Assembly (NCBI GenBank): GCA_937898415.1
Contig: CALDLA010000108.1
Location: 1-11,018, forward strand
Direction of reading: 5' to 3'
Length of the DNA: 11,018 nucleotides
Source of the DNA: an uncultured Prevotellaceae bacterium
GTDB lineage: Bacteria > Bacteroidota > Bacteroidia > Bacteroidales > Bacteroidaceae
Position numbers and translations under genes: made by a program
The notes under the pieces: model-generated
Told to the model about the DNA's origin: nothing
What the model saw: the letters and a program-made list of their open reading frames with translations, nothing else
Database searches by the model: none
Part shown: positions 1-6,977 of the stretch, one piece after another
Position numbering within the stretch: position 1 is the first letter of the stretch
Layout of the letters: the number at the start of each line of letters is the position of its first letter

Positions 1-1
1 T

Positions 2-1153
2 TCGGGGGTCAACATCGCTTTGCCCTCGGGGGTCAAACACGCTCGGCTTTTCCACGGCTACAGGACTCCCGTGTATATGACGTTCCTCCAGATACAGAAG
101 GAGAATGCCCGCATCAACAAGGGTGCAGAGGCGATGCCCGTCATCTACTGGGACGTGTCCATCAAGGATGCTGGTGGTAGGCGTGTCGACCGTGATGACT
201 ACCGCCATATGTCCAAGGAGGAGCAGGACAGGTGTACTGTCACTCCCTTCATGAAGGCCTACCATGTCTTCAACATGGATCAGACGAATCTGGAGGAGGT
301 CAACAAGGAGAAGTATGACAAAGTGGTGGACAAGTTCAAGGCGCCGGAGATGCGTGATGCCGACGGCATGTATGTCAACAAGGCACTTGACCGTCTGTTC
401 GAGAAACAGGAGTGGGTATGTCCCATCCAGTATGACAAGGTGTCGTCCGGTGCCTACTACAGCCCGTCGCGTGACATCATCGTCGTGCCGAAGAAGGAAC
501 AGTTCAACATCGGCAAGGACAAGGACGAGATCTACAAGGACGGTATGGAATACTATTCCTCGGCCCTGCATGAGATGGCGCATTCGACGGGAACGGAGAA
601 ACGCCTGAACCGTGTCAAGGGTGACAAGTTCGGTGATCCGAAGTATGCCAAGGAGGAACTGGTGGCTGAGCTGACCGCTGCCAACACCGGCTACTCGCTG
701 GGCTTCGACAAGCGCATCCTCGACAATAACGCCGCCTATCTGGACGGCTGGATATCGGTGCTGAAGGAGAATCCCAAGTTCATCGTGTCCGTTATGGCAG
801 ACGTAAACAAAGCCTCGAACATGATTCTTGAATCCGTTGATAAACAGAGGATTGCACTCGGAGAGAAACCGATACTCCAGAAGGGTGATACGAAGGATGT
901 CCTCGATGATATCGCCTTTGACAACGGGGCAATCATCAAGACCAAGAACGGTGACTATGCCGTCCGTGCTTCCTATCATGGGACTGAGCTGGGCATGAAG
1001 CCCATCGACCGTGAGACGGGTACCAGGTACTTCACGCTGCCGGACGGCAAGGAGAAGCAGAACCTGCTGGCTCAGACTCTCTCCAGCCGTTTCACGGAGG
1101 ATGTCAAGAACCTAGGACAGCGTCAGCATCAGAGTGTGAGGATGGCAATGTGA
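2..1153 (+). CDS. ArdC-like polyvalent protein with zincin metallopeptidase domain (5' partial)
   Basis: The frame is open to the left edge, so the true start lies outside the window; residue numbers count from position 20. The N-terminal part (about 1-90) matches the ArdC-like ssDNA-binding domain, with the typical GYRTPVYMTF and INKGAEAMPVIYW stretches. The middle is a zincin-like peptidase: HEMAH at 184-188 supplies the HExxH zinc site and E217 in KEELVAEL is a likely third ligand. Residues 306-358 form a tail segment that recurs in the last gene of the operon. ArdC proteins are known from plasmids and conjugative elements, where they bind DNA and can protect incoming DNA from restriction. 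Cytoplasmic action on transferred DNA is inferred. The next gene begins 4 bases after the stop, so the two are very probably cotranscribed. Family assignment is firm; the peptidase substrate is unknown. Confidence 0.88.
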   Translation, partial: SGVNIALPSGVKHARLFHGYRTPVYMTFLQIQKENARINKGAEAMPVIYWDVSIKDAGGRRVDRDDYRHMSKEEQDRCTVTPFMKAYHVFNMDQTNLEEVNKEKYDKVVDKFKAPEMRDADGMYVNKALDRLFEKQEWVCPIQYDKVSSGAYYSPSRDIIVVPKKEQFNIGKDKDEIYKDGMEYYSSALHEMAHSTGTEKRLNRVKGDKFGDPKYAKEELVAELTAANTGYSLGFDKRILDNNAAYLDGWISVLKENPKFIVSVMADVNKASNMILESVDKQRIALGEKPILQKGDTKDVLDDIAFDNGAIIKTKNGDYAVRASYHGTELGMKPIDRETGTRYFTLPDGKEKQNLLAQTLSSRFTEDVKNLGQRQHQSVRMAM

Positions 1154-1157
1154 GGAT

Positions 1158-2354
1158 ATGGCTATGGTGGATTTCAAGACTCTGAAGGATAAGGTGGGCA
1201 TCGACGACGTGGCCTATTCGCTGGGCTACCGTGTCAACCGCAAGGCTGGTGTCGGGAAGTATCTGGAGATGGTTCTGCTGGATGACAGGAGGCTGCATGT
1301 CGATACGATCGTCATCAGGCATCCGAAGGATAAACCCAACCAGTCATACTTCCGTCATAACGGTCGTGGTGGCGGTGATGTCATAAGCTTCATCATTGAG
1401 AACCTCGGTTCCTTCAATGATCCGGGGCAGACCCAGTGGGACAAGGCCGGGCATGTGATGTCACGATTTGCCAACGAACCAGTGGAAGAAACAGCCGACG
1501 GCAAGTATCTGGAGAAAATGGGGTACAAGCAGGAACCCTTTGATCCGTCCCGCTATGACGTGCAGCCGTTGACCGAGCACCTGAAGAACGGTATGAACTA
1601 CATGCTTCCAAGGGGATTCTCTGAGGACACCGTCAGGACGTTCGCCCCGTTCATCGTCAGGCTGAAGGATAACCAGTCCGAGAACTTCAAGGACTATAAC
1701 CTGGCATTCCCGTACAGGGTGGCTGGCAATGATGAGGTGGTAGGCTATGAGATCCGGGGCTATAACAAGTTCAAGAGCAAGGCTACCGGCAGCAACTCCA
1801 CGACGGCTGCATGGATCGTGGATATGGCAGCTCATGAGAACCCGATGGCTGTCCAGAACGTCTATTTCGCCGAGAGCGCCTATGACATCATGGCTTTCTG
1901 GCAGGCTAACAGGATGAAGCTGGACAAGGAGACTTCTGTATTCGTGTCCATCGGCGGTACGTTCTCCGACCTTCAGATAAGCACTATCATGAAGCACTAT
2001 GAACGGGCCAATGCCGTGGACTGCTTCGACAATGACCTGCCTGGCCGCGTCTACAGCCTCAGGATGGCCAGTGTCCTTGGTGGCAGGCATCTGAACATCG
2101 TCAGGACGGATGACTTTGTCATGGTGACCGCCGACGGTAAGGAACTGAGGATGTCACATGAGGGAACCTCGCTGGCAGAGCTGTCCCGGCATTTCAAGGT
2201 GCCGAAACGCCTGAGTCAGTGGAAGCCTCCAAAGACCTTCAAGGACTGGAACGACGTGATCATGAACAAGCCGTATGTCCAGAAGGAGGAGGTGAACAAG
2301 TTCCAGCGCAACAAGGCTCTGGAGCAGCGTAGGACAAAGGGCTTGAAGATTTAA
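1158..2354 (+). CDS. Toprim domain protein, DUF3991/primase-like
   Basis: This 398-residue protein has the layout of the DUF3991-plus-toprim proteins of Bacteroidales mobile elements. The N-terminal part (about 5-105) contains a basic segment ending in FRHNGRGGGDVISF, resembling the region before the toprim domain in primase-like proteins. The toprim core starts near residue 233: the catalytic-type glutamate is E239 in YFAESAYDIM, SIGGTFS is at 264-270, and the acidic pair is D291 and D293 in CFDNDLPGR. Toprim folds bind metal for nucleotidyl transfer or strand cleavage, so a priming or DNA-processing role in transfer is likely but inferred. The annotated ATG lies 4 bases after the upstream stop. 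An in-frame ATG at 1164 has better spacing (7 bases) from a GAGGA motif at 1152-1156, so the real start may be two codons later. Confidence 0.85.
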   Translation: MAMVDFKTLKDKVGIDDVAYSLGYRVNRKAGVGKYLEMVLLDDRRLHVDTIVIRHPKDKPNQSYFRHNGRGGGDVISFIIENLGSFNDPGQTQWDKAGHVMSRFANEPVEETADGKYLEKMGYKQEPFDPSRYDVQPLTEHLKNGMNYMLPRGFSEDTVRTFAPFIVRLKDNQSENFKDYNLAFPYRVAGNDEVVGYEIRGYNKFKSKATGSNSTTAAWIVDMAAHENPMAVQNVYFAESAYDIMAFWQANRMKLDKETSVFVSIGGTFSDLQISTIMKHYERANAVDCFDNDLPGRVYSLRMASVLGGRHLNIVRTDDFVMVTADGKELRMSHEGTSLAELSRHFKVPKRLSQWKPPKTFKDWNDVIMNKPYVQKEEVNKFQRNKALEQRRTKGLKI

Positions 2355-2357
2355 GTC

Positions 2358-2831
2358 ATGGAGATAAAGCCTGATTACAGACAATTCGTTGCGGAGGACA
2401 GGGAACTGCTGGCCATGCTGGCATTCCTGTCAGGAGCTGTACCTGTGATATACGGCAGGTGTGAACAGCTGGTTGCATATACTTCTCTGGGACTGCTGGT
2501 ATTCGTGCTGCTGGTCTGCCTGACCCGATATGTCATGCTGGTGTCGCATCAGTGGATCATCGGGGATGAGACCCTTTGCACCGTCAAGGGGGTGCTGGCC
2601 CGGCATACGGACTATATCGAGCTGTACAGGATCGTGGACTACAAGGAGAGCCAGACGCTGCTTCAGCGCCTCATGGGCATCAAGACCGTCACGGTGTTCT
2701 CTACCGACAGGTCTGACTGTATGGTGGACATAAGGGGCGTTTCGGTGGATGAGGATGTCATCGGGCATCTGAGGGATAAAGTTGAGAAATGTAAAACAGA
2801 TAAGAGAATTTATGAGATTACGAACAATTAG
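2358..2831 (+). CDS. Membrane-anchored bacterial PH domain (bPH_2-like) protein
   Basis: The 157-residue product has two hydrophobic stretches (about 18-33 and 39-62), likely a transmembrane hairpin, followed by a soluble domain. The domain from about residue 66 to 145 fits the bPH_2/YdbS-type PH fold: WIIGDETLCTVKGVLARHT, then IELYRIVDYKESQTLLQRLMG, then KTVTVFSTD, which is the usual order of G-x-L, I-x-x-x-R-I and L-L-x-R-x-x-G elements. In other bacteria such proteins are small membrane proteins of uncertain function. The gene starts 3 bases after the toprim stop and its last 20 bases overlap the next gene, which argues for translational coupling. A role at the membrane during transfer is inferred from context only. 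Confidence 0.75.
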   Translation: MEIKPDYRQFVAEDRELLAMLAFLSGAVPVIYGRCEQLVAYTSLGLLVFVLLVCLTRYVMLVSHQWIIGDETLCTVKGVLARHTDYIELYRIVDYKESQTLLQRLMGIKTVTVFSTDRSDCMVDIRGVSVDEDVIGHLRDKVEKCKTDKRIYEITNN

Positions 2832-3522
2832 TATCGCTATGCTGCTGGCCGTCACCGGAAGGGTGTGCGCCCAGCAGGTTGACCCGGCCCTGACTGCTGC
2901 CGTCGTCGCTCAGACCGCTGTTCTGAACGATATCTACAACACGAGGGACAATACACAGAAGAAGATCATCGCTGCCGAGGCTGCCGTCACGGTGGCCATG
3001 GAACGTATGCATCAGGTGGAGAACAAGATACTGGACTATCTCTCCAATGCGCAGGGTGCCATGCAGAATATCTATCAGATCAAGAGGGCTGCAGAGCTGG
3101 TGACAGTGGAGATCCCGCAGAACATGACGCTGGTGAAGAACTCGCTGCCCGGACACCTGAAGGGTACGGCCATCGCGCTCCTCGTATCGGACGAGGTGAC
3201 GGATGCCGCCACGCAGATGGCCAGCCTCTATCCGTTCATGCAGCAGCTGGTGACCAGCGGCTCATACAATGTGACTGGCTCCAGTGGTGAGCCTGAGAAG
3301 CATAAGGTGAACCTGCTGGACTCTGCCGAACGCTACTATGTGGCCAATGAGGTGGTGACGAAGCTGGAGAACATCAATACCGACCTGTGGCTGCTGGCAT
3401 GGCAGATACGGACGATGTCATGGCATGACCTGTGGTTCGGCCTTGACCCTGAAGGATGGGCTACCGTGATGTCCGGCAAGGCTGTGGCCGAGAGCCTGAT
3501 CTATCAGTGGGAGAATCTATAG
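2812..3522 (+). CDS. Exported coiled-coil protein, VirB5/TraI (DUF4141)-like
   Basis: I chose the ATG at 2812, not the in-frame ATG at 2782, because it places a good signal peptide at the N-terminus: MRLR, a hydrophobic core ISIAMLLAVTG, and a likely cut after VCA (residue 20). The mature protein is about 216 residues, helical and rich in Ala, Gln and Glu, with a coiled-coil-like stretch at about 45-100. It ends in a Trp-rich region (about 195-236). This resembles periplasmic conjugation proteins such as VirB5/TrbJ and the Bacteroides TraI/DUF4141 group, which are thought to act at the transfer channel or pilus. The similarity is one of overall shape, with no diagnostic motif, so the family name is tentative. 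The gene overlaps the PH-domain gene by 20 bases. Confidence 0.6.
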   Translation: MRLRTISIAMLLAVTGRVCAQQVDPALTAAVVAQTAVLNDIYNTRDNTQKKIIAAEAAVTVAMERMHQVENKILDYLSNAQGAMQNIYQIKRAAELVTVEIPQNMTLVKNSLPGHLKGTAIALLVSDEVTDAATQMASLYPFMQQLVTSGSYNVTGSSGEPEKHKVNLLDSAERYYVANEVVTKLENINTDLWLLAWQIRTMSWHDLWFGLDPEGWATVMSGKAVAESLIYQWENL

Positions 3523-3542
3523 TATTAACGAATTATTCTATA

Positions 3543-4370
3543 ATGGAAAATAGTACTGAATCAAGAGTCGTGGGCAGATGCCCTGTGTGCGGGGAGGGAA
3601 ATGTCATCAGGACGGAACACGGCTACTGCTGTGATGCCAGGAAGCCTGTCGGCGGTAAGAAGTGCGGGTTCATCATCCATAACAGGCATCATGGCATCGA
3701 CTTTGACGATGAGCTGGCCAGGAAGCTGATCACAGACGGCTCGACGGAGGAGATGACCATGTGGAACGTCAACGGCCAGCCTTTTCAGGCCCGATTTGTC
3801 ATCGTGAACGGGAAGGTGGATGTGGAGATCAAGTCCCACTACCTTCAGGGCAGGTGTCCTGTGTGCGGCGGCCGTATCGTGAAGACCGGCAAGGGCTATG
3901 CCTGTGAGAACAGCATCCCGCAGGATCCGCTATGTGGCTTCCATGTGCCGGGCATCCTGGCCAACCGTAAGATTACGGACTCCGAGATGGAGGACTTCCT
4001 TGCAGGCAATGCACAGGTGCTGGACGGTTTCTCCAACAATGAAGGTAAGATATTCTCGTCTGTCCTGACACTGGCAGAGGACGGGAAGGTGGTGCTGGAC
4101 TCCAGGATTGCCGTCTGTCCCGTATGCGGCGGCGATATCCTTGTCAGCCCGCAGGCTTTCAACTGCTCCAACTACAGTAACCCGCAGGTGAAGTGCAAGT
4201 TCATGGCATGGCGGAACATTGCCGGGCATGTGATTACAAAGCAGGAGATGGTGGAGATATGCGAGGAGGGACAGACGCGTGAACCGCTGGAACTGTACAA
4301 GAACAACGGGGCTATCTTCTACAAGCGTCTTGGCCTCAGTACAGATAAGAAGAGTATCATTAAAATTTAG
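3543..4370 (+). CDS. Stand-alone protein of three tandem topoisomerase C-terminal zinc modules
   Basis: From the ATG at 3543 the product is 275 residues and consists of three copies of one module. Each starts with CPVCG and has a C-x2-C, about 12 residues, C, about 9-11 residues, C pattern: C13/C16/C29/C41, C105/C108/C121/C131 and C192/C195/C208/C218. Modules two and three are exactly 87 residues apart at all four cysteines. After each zinc ribbon follows an acidic, beta-rich part; ITDSEMEDFLAGN and ITKQEMVEICEEGQT match the conserved region of the topoisomerase C-terminal repeat (Toprim_Crpt type) found at the end of Bacteroidetes TopB/Top3 proteins. Here there is no topoisomerase core at all. 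DNA, probably ssDNA, binding is likely. A zinc-supported in-trans partner role for TopB is inferred. The reading frame extends upstream to 3456, but that part overlaps the previous gene and has no domain. Confidence 0.82.
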   Translation: MENSTESRVVGRCPVCGEGNVIRTEHGYCCDARKPVGGKKCGFIIHNRHHGIDFDDELARKLITDGSTEEMTMWNVNGQPFQARFVIVNGKVDVEIKSHYLQGRCPVCGGRIVKTGKGYACENSIPQDPLCGFHVPGILANRKITDSEMEDFLAGNAQVLDGFSNNEGKIFSSVLTLAEDGKVVLDSRIAVCPVCGGDILVSPQAFNCSNYSNPQVKCKFMAWRNIAGHVITKQEMVEICEEGQTREPLELYKNNGAIFYKRLGLSTDKKSIIKI

Positions 4371-4375
4371 TGTAT

Positions 4376-4651
4376 ATGAACAAATCGGATTTGATACAGG
4401 TGGCTGCAGCAAAGACGGGTCTTTCGCAGCAGCAGGCAAGGGAATGCCTCGATGCTTTCCTGGGTGCCATTGGTAAGGAGATGAAGGATGGCGGTGAGGT
4501 GGTCATCACTGACTTCGGCAGGTTCTTCACGAAGAAAATGCCGCAACGGACGGTGACGCTTCCTGATGGCAGGTCTTCGGTCGTATTGGAGCGTGAGAAC
4601 GTGAAGTTCAAGGCTTTCCAGAATATTAAGCTGTATAATGTCAAGTACTAG
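4376..4651 (+). CDS. HU/IHF-like DNA-bending protein, divergent
   Basis: The 91-residue product begins MNKSDLIQVAAAKTGLS, the standard HU alpha-helical dimerisation region, continues with a second helix (about 20-38), and then enters the beta-arm at ITDFGRF (44-50). The body ends with VKFKAFQNIK, equivalent to the HU motif P-x-F-K-A-G-K. The arm tip lacks the usual R-N-P sequence and reads RTVTLPDGRSS instead, although it keeps one proline that could intercalate DNA. HU-family proteins bend and compact DNA. An element-encoded copy could shape transfer or replication complexes. The ATG at 4376 is preferred over GTG at 4370, which overlaps the previous stop codon and would add only two residues. 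The next gene starts 4 bases after the stop. Confidence 0.85.
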   Translation: MNKSDLIQVAAAKTGLSQQQARECLDAFLGAIGKEMKDGGEVVITDFGRFFTKKMPQRTVTLPDGRSSVVLERENVKFKAFQNIKLYNVKY

Positions 4652-4655
4652 TCCT

Positions 4656-5150
4656 ATGAGAAATATTAGCTTAGCTGTCCTGGCAGTTATACTGATGGCC
4701 TCCTGTGACAGCAGGGACAGGGTACTCAGTCTGGCCGAGTCGGATGTCAGGAACCATACCGAGTGTCAGGGGGAACCGGAAATCCTGGGCGTCTCAGAGC
4801 CTGACTCAGCCTTTGGGACTGGATTCCTTTCCCATAAAGAGAAGGAGAGCATGATGGCCGTCATGCAGAAGGTGACGGCAACCATCATGAAGCGGACGAA
4901 CAACATGACGGAGTTCAATCCGGATGACAAGTATGTCATCGACCTGGCAGAGCGTCAGATGAAGGCCATGTCTGAGATTCGCTCGACTATCTACGACTCT
5001 GATAGGAAAGGGGAGTGGTCTGGATGGAAGGTACGTGTGGACTATCAGGCCAGGAACCGCAGTGGCATGGAATACAAGTCGGAGCGATGGCTCTTCATAG
5101 ACAAGGACGGCAAGGAGGTGGTGAGGTCTTTTGATATCCCCTTGCCATAA
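4656..5150 (+). CDS. Small putative lipoprotein of unknown function
   Basis: From the ATG at 4656 the protein is 164 residues. It starts with a lipoprotein signal: MRNIS, a hydrophobic core, and a lipobox-like LMASC with Cys17 as the lipidation site. Met at -3 makes the box slightly atypical. An extension to 4638 is open, but it overlaps the HU stop and would bury the signal. The mature part is charged and mainly helical (about 55-115), then has a C-terminal beta-rich stretch (about 120-160) with GEWSGWKVRVDY and WLFIDKDGKEVV. I do not recognise the family. Conjugation operons commonly include a small lipoprotein, such as the VirB7-like type, but this one is larger and no link can be shown. 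It lies 4 bases after the HU gene and 12 before the next. Confidence 0.65.
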   Translation: MRNISLAVLAVILMASCDSRDRVLSLAESDVRNHTECQGEPEILGVSEPDSAFGTGFLSHKEKESMMAVMQKVTATIMKRTNNMTEFNPDDKYVIDLAERQMKAMSEIRSTIYDSDRKGEWSGWKVRVDYQARNRSGMEYKSERWLFIDKDGKEVVRSFDIPLP

Positions 5151-5162
5151 TGTAACTGAGTT

Positions 5163-6689
5163 ATGATTGATTTTAGAAAGATACGCGCAGCTCTCAAAGA
5201 GCTGGAGCGGATACACAAGATCTTGAAGAAGGATAAAGGGTGTCATTATTTTGACCAGAACTATACAGTCAATATCCTTTTGGACTGCAAAAGCGTTATC
5301 GGACTCTACTCATGGTTGAGAAGGGTTAATGAGAATGATATGCTGTCTGGTGTCTTTGAGAATACTTTGAAGATGGAAGAGAAATCCATATTAGTACCTT
5401 TATACCTTCTTGTCTATGGCCTCTGCCCTGAAGAACGAATCCTGCTGGTTAAGGCCCTGATGAAGATAGCCGAACACGGAAGATTCCATTTCGGCTATGA
5501 GTCCTTCAAAGATATGTATGAGGAAACAGATAGCTTTCATCAAGAGTCTGAGGGGAAGGTTCTCCTTTTCCGGGGGACACTTGGATCTTATATGGCTGTA
5601 GGAAGGTCTGCAGAACTTCTTTATGAGCATCTGGGATGGCAGTTCGCCGTCAACAAGCATGATGACGGATGCAGCTGTATGTTCTTGTGTGATTATAGTC
5701 CGATAGTCTTAGGAAAAGCTGTTGAATACACTATAAGCCGTCTGGAACTGGATTTCGACTTTATACACCTTGACGCTGAAGGTGAAATGTGTCTTGAGTT
5801 CTCGCTCCAGCAGCAGATGATGGACTATTACAGGTTCATGTCGTTCGGTGATGAGATACATCTGCCAACCTGCGGAATGGTTAATGTCTGCGTCGAAGAG
5901 GATGGTGTAGGGCAGGATCTGGAATTTCCTTTTATGGAGGTTGGTGAGAAAAGCATAAGCCTGTTCAACAGTCAGGCAGGAATATATCTTGTAGTCTCTG
6001 GACATACGTGGATGATCAGTCCGGAAGACCTTCATCTGGCAAACAGACTGGCAGACCTGCTCTATATGGATATGTCGCTGCAAGATGATAAGTCTTTATC
6101 TTTCGGGCAACGCTATTTGCTTCAGAGTTCAATGTGCGCAAATGCTTTCTATGAACTGAAGGAGAAATATGAGAAGTCTGTCCTGATGGTGGATTATCAA
6201 GGGATTGTCGAATCTTATGGAGAAGATGCTGTCTGGCTTGCATGGCACTACGACATCCCTCTTTGGTGTAGATATAATGCTGATGTATGCACAGGTGTAT
6301 CTCCTTTTGTGGTGATTCCAGCTGAGGTTGTTCAGAAGGTTCTGGAAAAAGAACCCGATGCAGTCCTTGAAGGGACGAAGATCCAGGATGTTGAAGAGGC
6401 CATGGCATTATGGCCGAATGTCCTGAATTATGGGTTGAAGGACAAGACGGAATATGAGAATCCGAGGGTCTATAAACGTAAGGGTGGCAGCTATGTCGTA
6501 AAAGCTTCGCTAAATGGCAAGCAGTTGCCTGAGCGTGTCCTTGCAAGGGAGATGGTCAGTGCCTATGAAATGCAACCGGACGGTATCATGAAACAGGCTG
6601 TCCTGAAACAGATTCTGTGGTATGTCTATTCGGTAGGCAATGGCAAGAGACCGAATGATGGTAATGTATTTGATGTGCCAAGTAGATAG
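5163..6689 (+). CDS. Large protein of unknown function with ArdC-tail-like C-terminus
   Basis: The 508-residue product has no signal peptide, no clear transmembrane segment and no enzyme motif I can name. The body (about 1-430) is rich in acidic residues, Leu, Tyr and Cys (for example DDGCSCMFLCDY at 167-178) and looks globular. Residues 437-489 align without gaps to the tail of the first protein of this operon (its residues 306-358), with 20 of 53 identical by eye: K-x-K-x-G-x-Y-x-V-x-A-S-x2-G, then RE, Y, PDG, and KQ-x2-L-x-Q-x-L. The gene is more AT-rich than its neighbours (sampled lines 42-50% GC against about 62% in the coiled-coil gene), which suggests separate acquisition. It is the last gene before the terminator. 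The ATG at 5163, 12 bases after the lipoprotein stop, is the natural start. It is a real gene; its function is unknown. Confidence 0.8.
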   Translation: MIDFRKIRAALKELERIHKILKKDKGCHYFDQNYTVNILLDCKSVIGLYSWLRRVNENDMLSGVFENTLKMEEKSILVPLYLLVYGLCPEERILLVKALMKIAEHGRFHFGYESFKDMYEETDSFHQESEGKVLLFRGTLGSYMAVGRSAELLYEHLGWQFAVNKHDDGCSCMFLCDYSPIVLGKAVEYTISRLELDFDFIHLDAEGEMCLEFSLQQQMMDYYRFMSFGDEIHLPTCGMVNVCVEEDGVGQDLEFPFMEVGEKSISLFNSQAGIYLVVSGHTWMISPEDLHLANRLADLLYMDMSLQDDKSLSFGQRYLLQSSMCANAFYELKEKYEKSVLMVDYQGIVESYGEDAVWLAWHYDIPLWCRYNADVCTGVSPFVVIPAEVVQKVLEKEPDAVLEGTKIQDVEEAMALWPNVLNYGLKDKTEYENPRVYKRKGGSYVVKASLNGKQLPERVLAREMVSAYEMQPDGIMKQAVLKQILWYVYSVGNGKRPNDGNVFDVPSR

Positions 6690-6704
6690 GTTCTTTAGTT
6701 GGTT

Positions 6705-6734
6705 CCCGGCTGTTTCGGTCGGGATTTTTTTTTT
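6705..6734 (+). terminator. Rho-independent terminator of the eight-gene operon
   Basis: CCCGGC (6705-6710) pairs with GTCGGG (6718-6723), six pairs including one G-T wobble, around a 7-base loop, followed by A and ten Ts (6725-6734). It begins 15 bases after the stop of the 508-residue gene and is oriented to stop + strand transcription. The reverse direction has no T-tract after the stem, so it would not act well for the convergent topB operon. Confidence 0.85.
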
Positions 6735-6977
6735 GTTTATAGGTTACCCCCGAAAGCCGTGTTCCCCTCAGGCCGTCATCATGGATGAGTGGCGTAAGGG
6801 GGACACCGCTTTCGCCTTCTGGCAGGGGCTCCAGAAGGAAGGGAGAGCGGTCGTGACATTGCCTTCATGCTACGCACGGGTCGCCATGCTGCCTTTCCGC
6901 ACAGACGGCATACCTCGGCATACCGCCACTGCTCTTTTGGCTGGATGGCCTGACCTGTTCGAAGCCTGGAGTCAGAG
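6735..6977. other. Spacer between convergent operons, no supported gene
   Basis: This 243-base stretch separates the operon terminator from the topB stop. It is GC-rich and has open frames on both strands. The + frame begins at ATG 6781 and runs to 7044, into topB. The - frame begins at 7006, inside the topB end, and stops at 6779; it would give about 75 residues with a CRLCG motif and a basic tail. Neither has a convincing ribosome site or a recognisable family, so neither is called. No terminator for topB was found. Confidence 0.4.

Noticed and set aside
2..36. TCGGGGGTCAA occurs at 2-12 and 26-36, an 11-base direct repeat.
   Set aside because: It lies inside the open frame of the first gene with a 24-base (in-frame) spacing and simply encodes SGV twice; too little sequence is visible upstream to judge more.
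1461..2090. Long - frame of 209 codons opposite the toprim gene.
   Set aside because: It is antisense to a clear toprim protein with intact motifs; its His/Val-rich composition is typical of a shadow frame.
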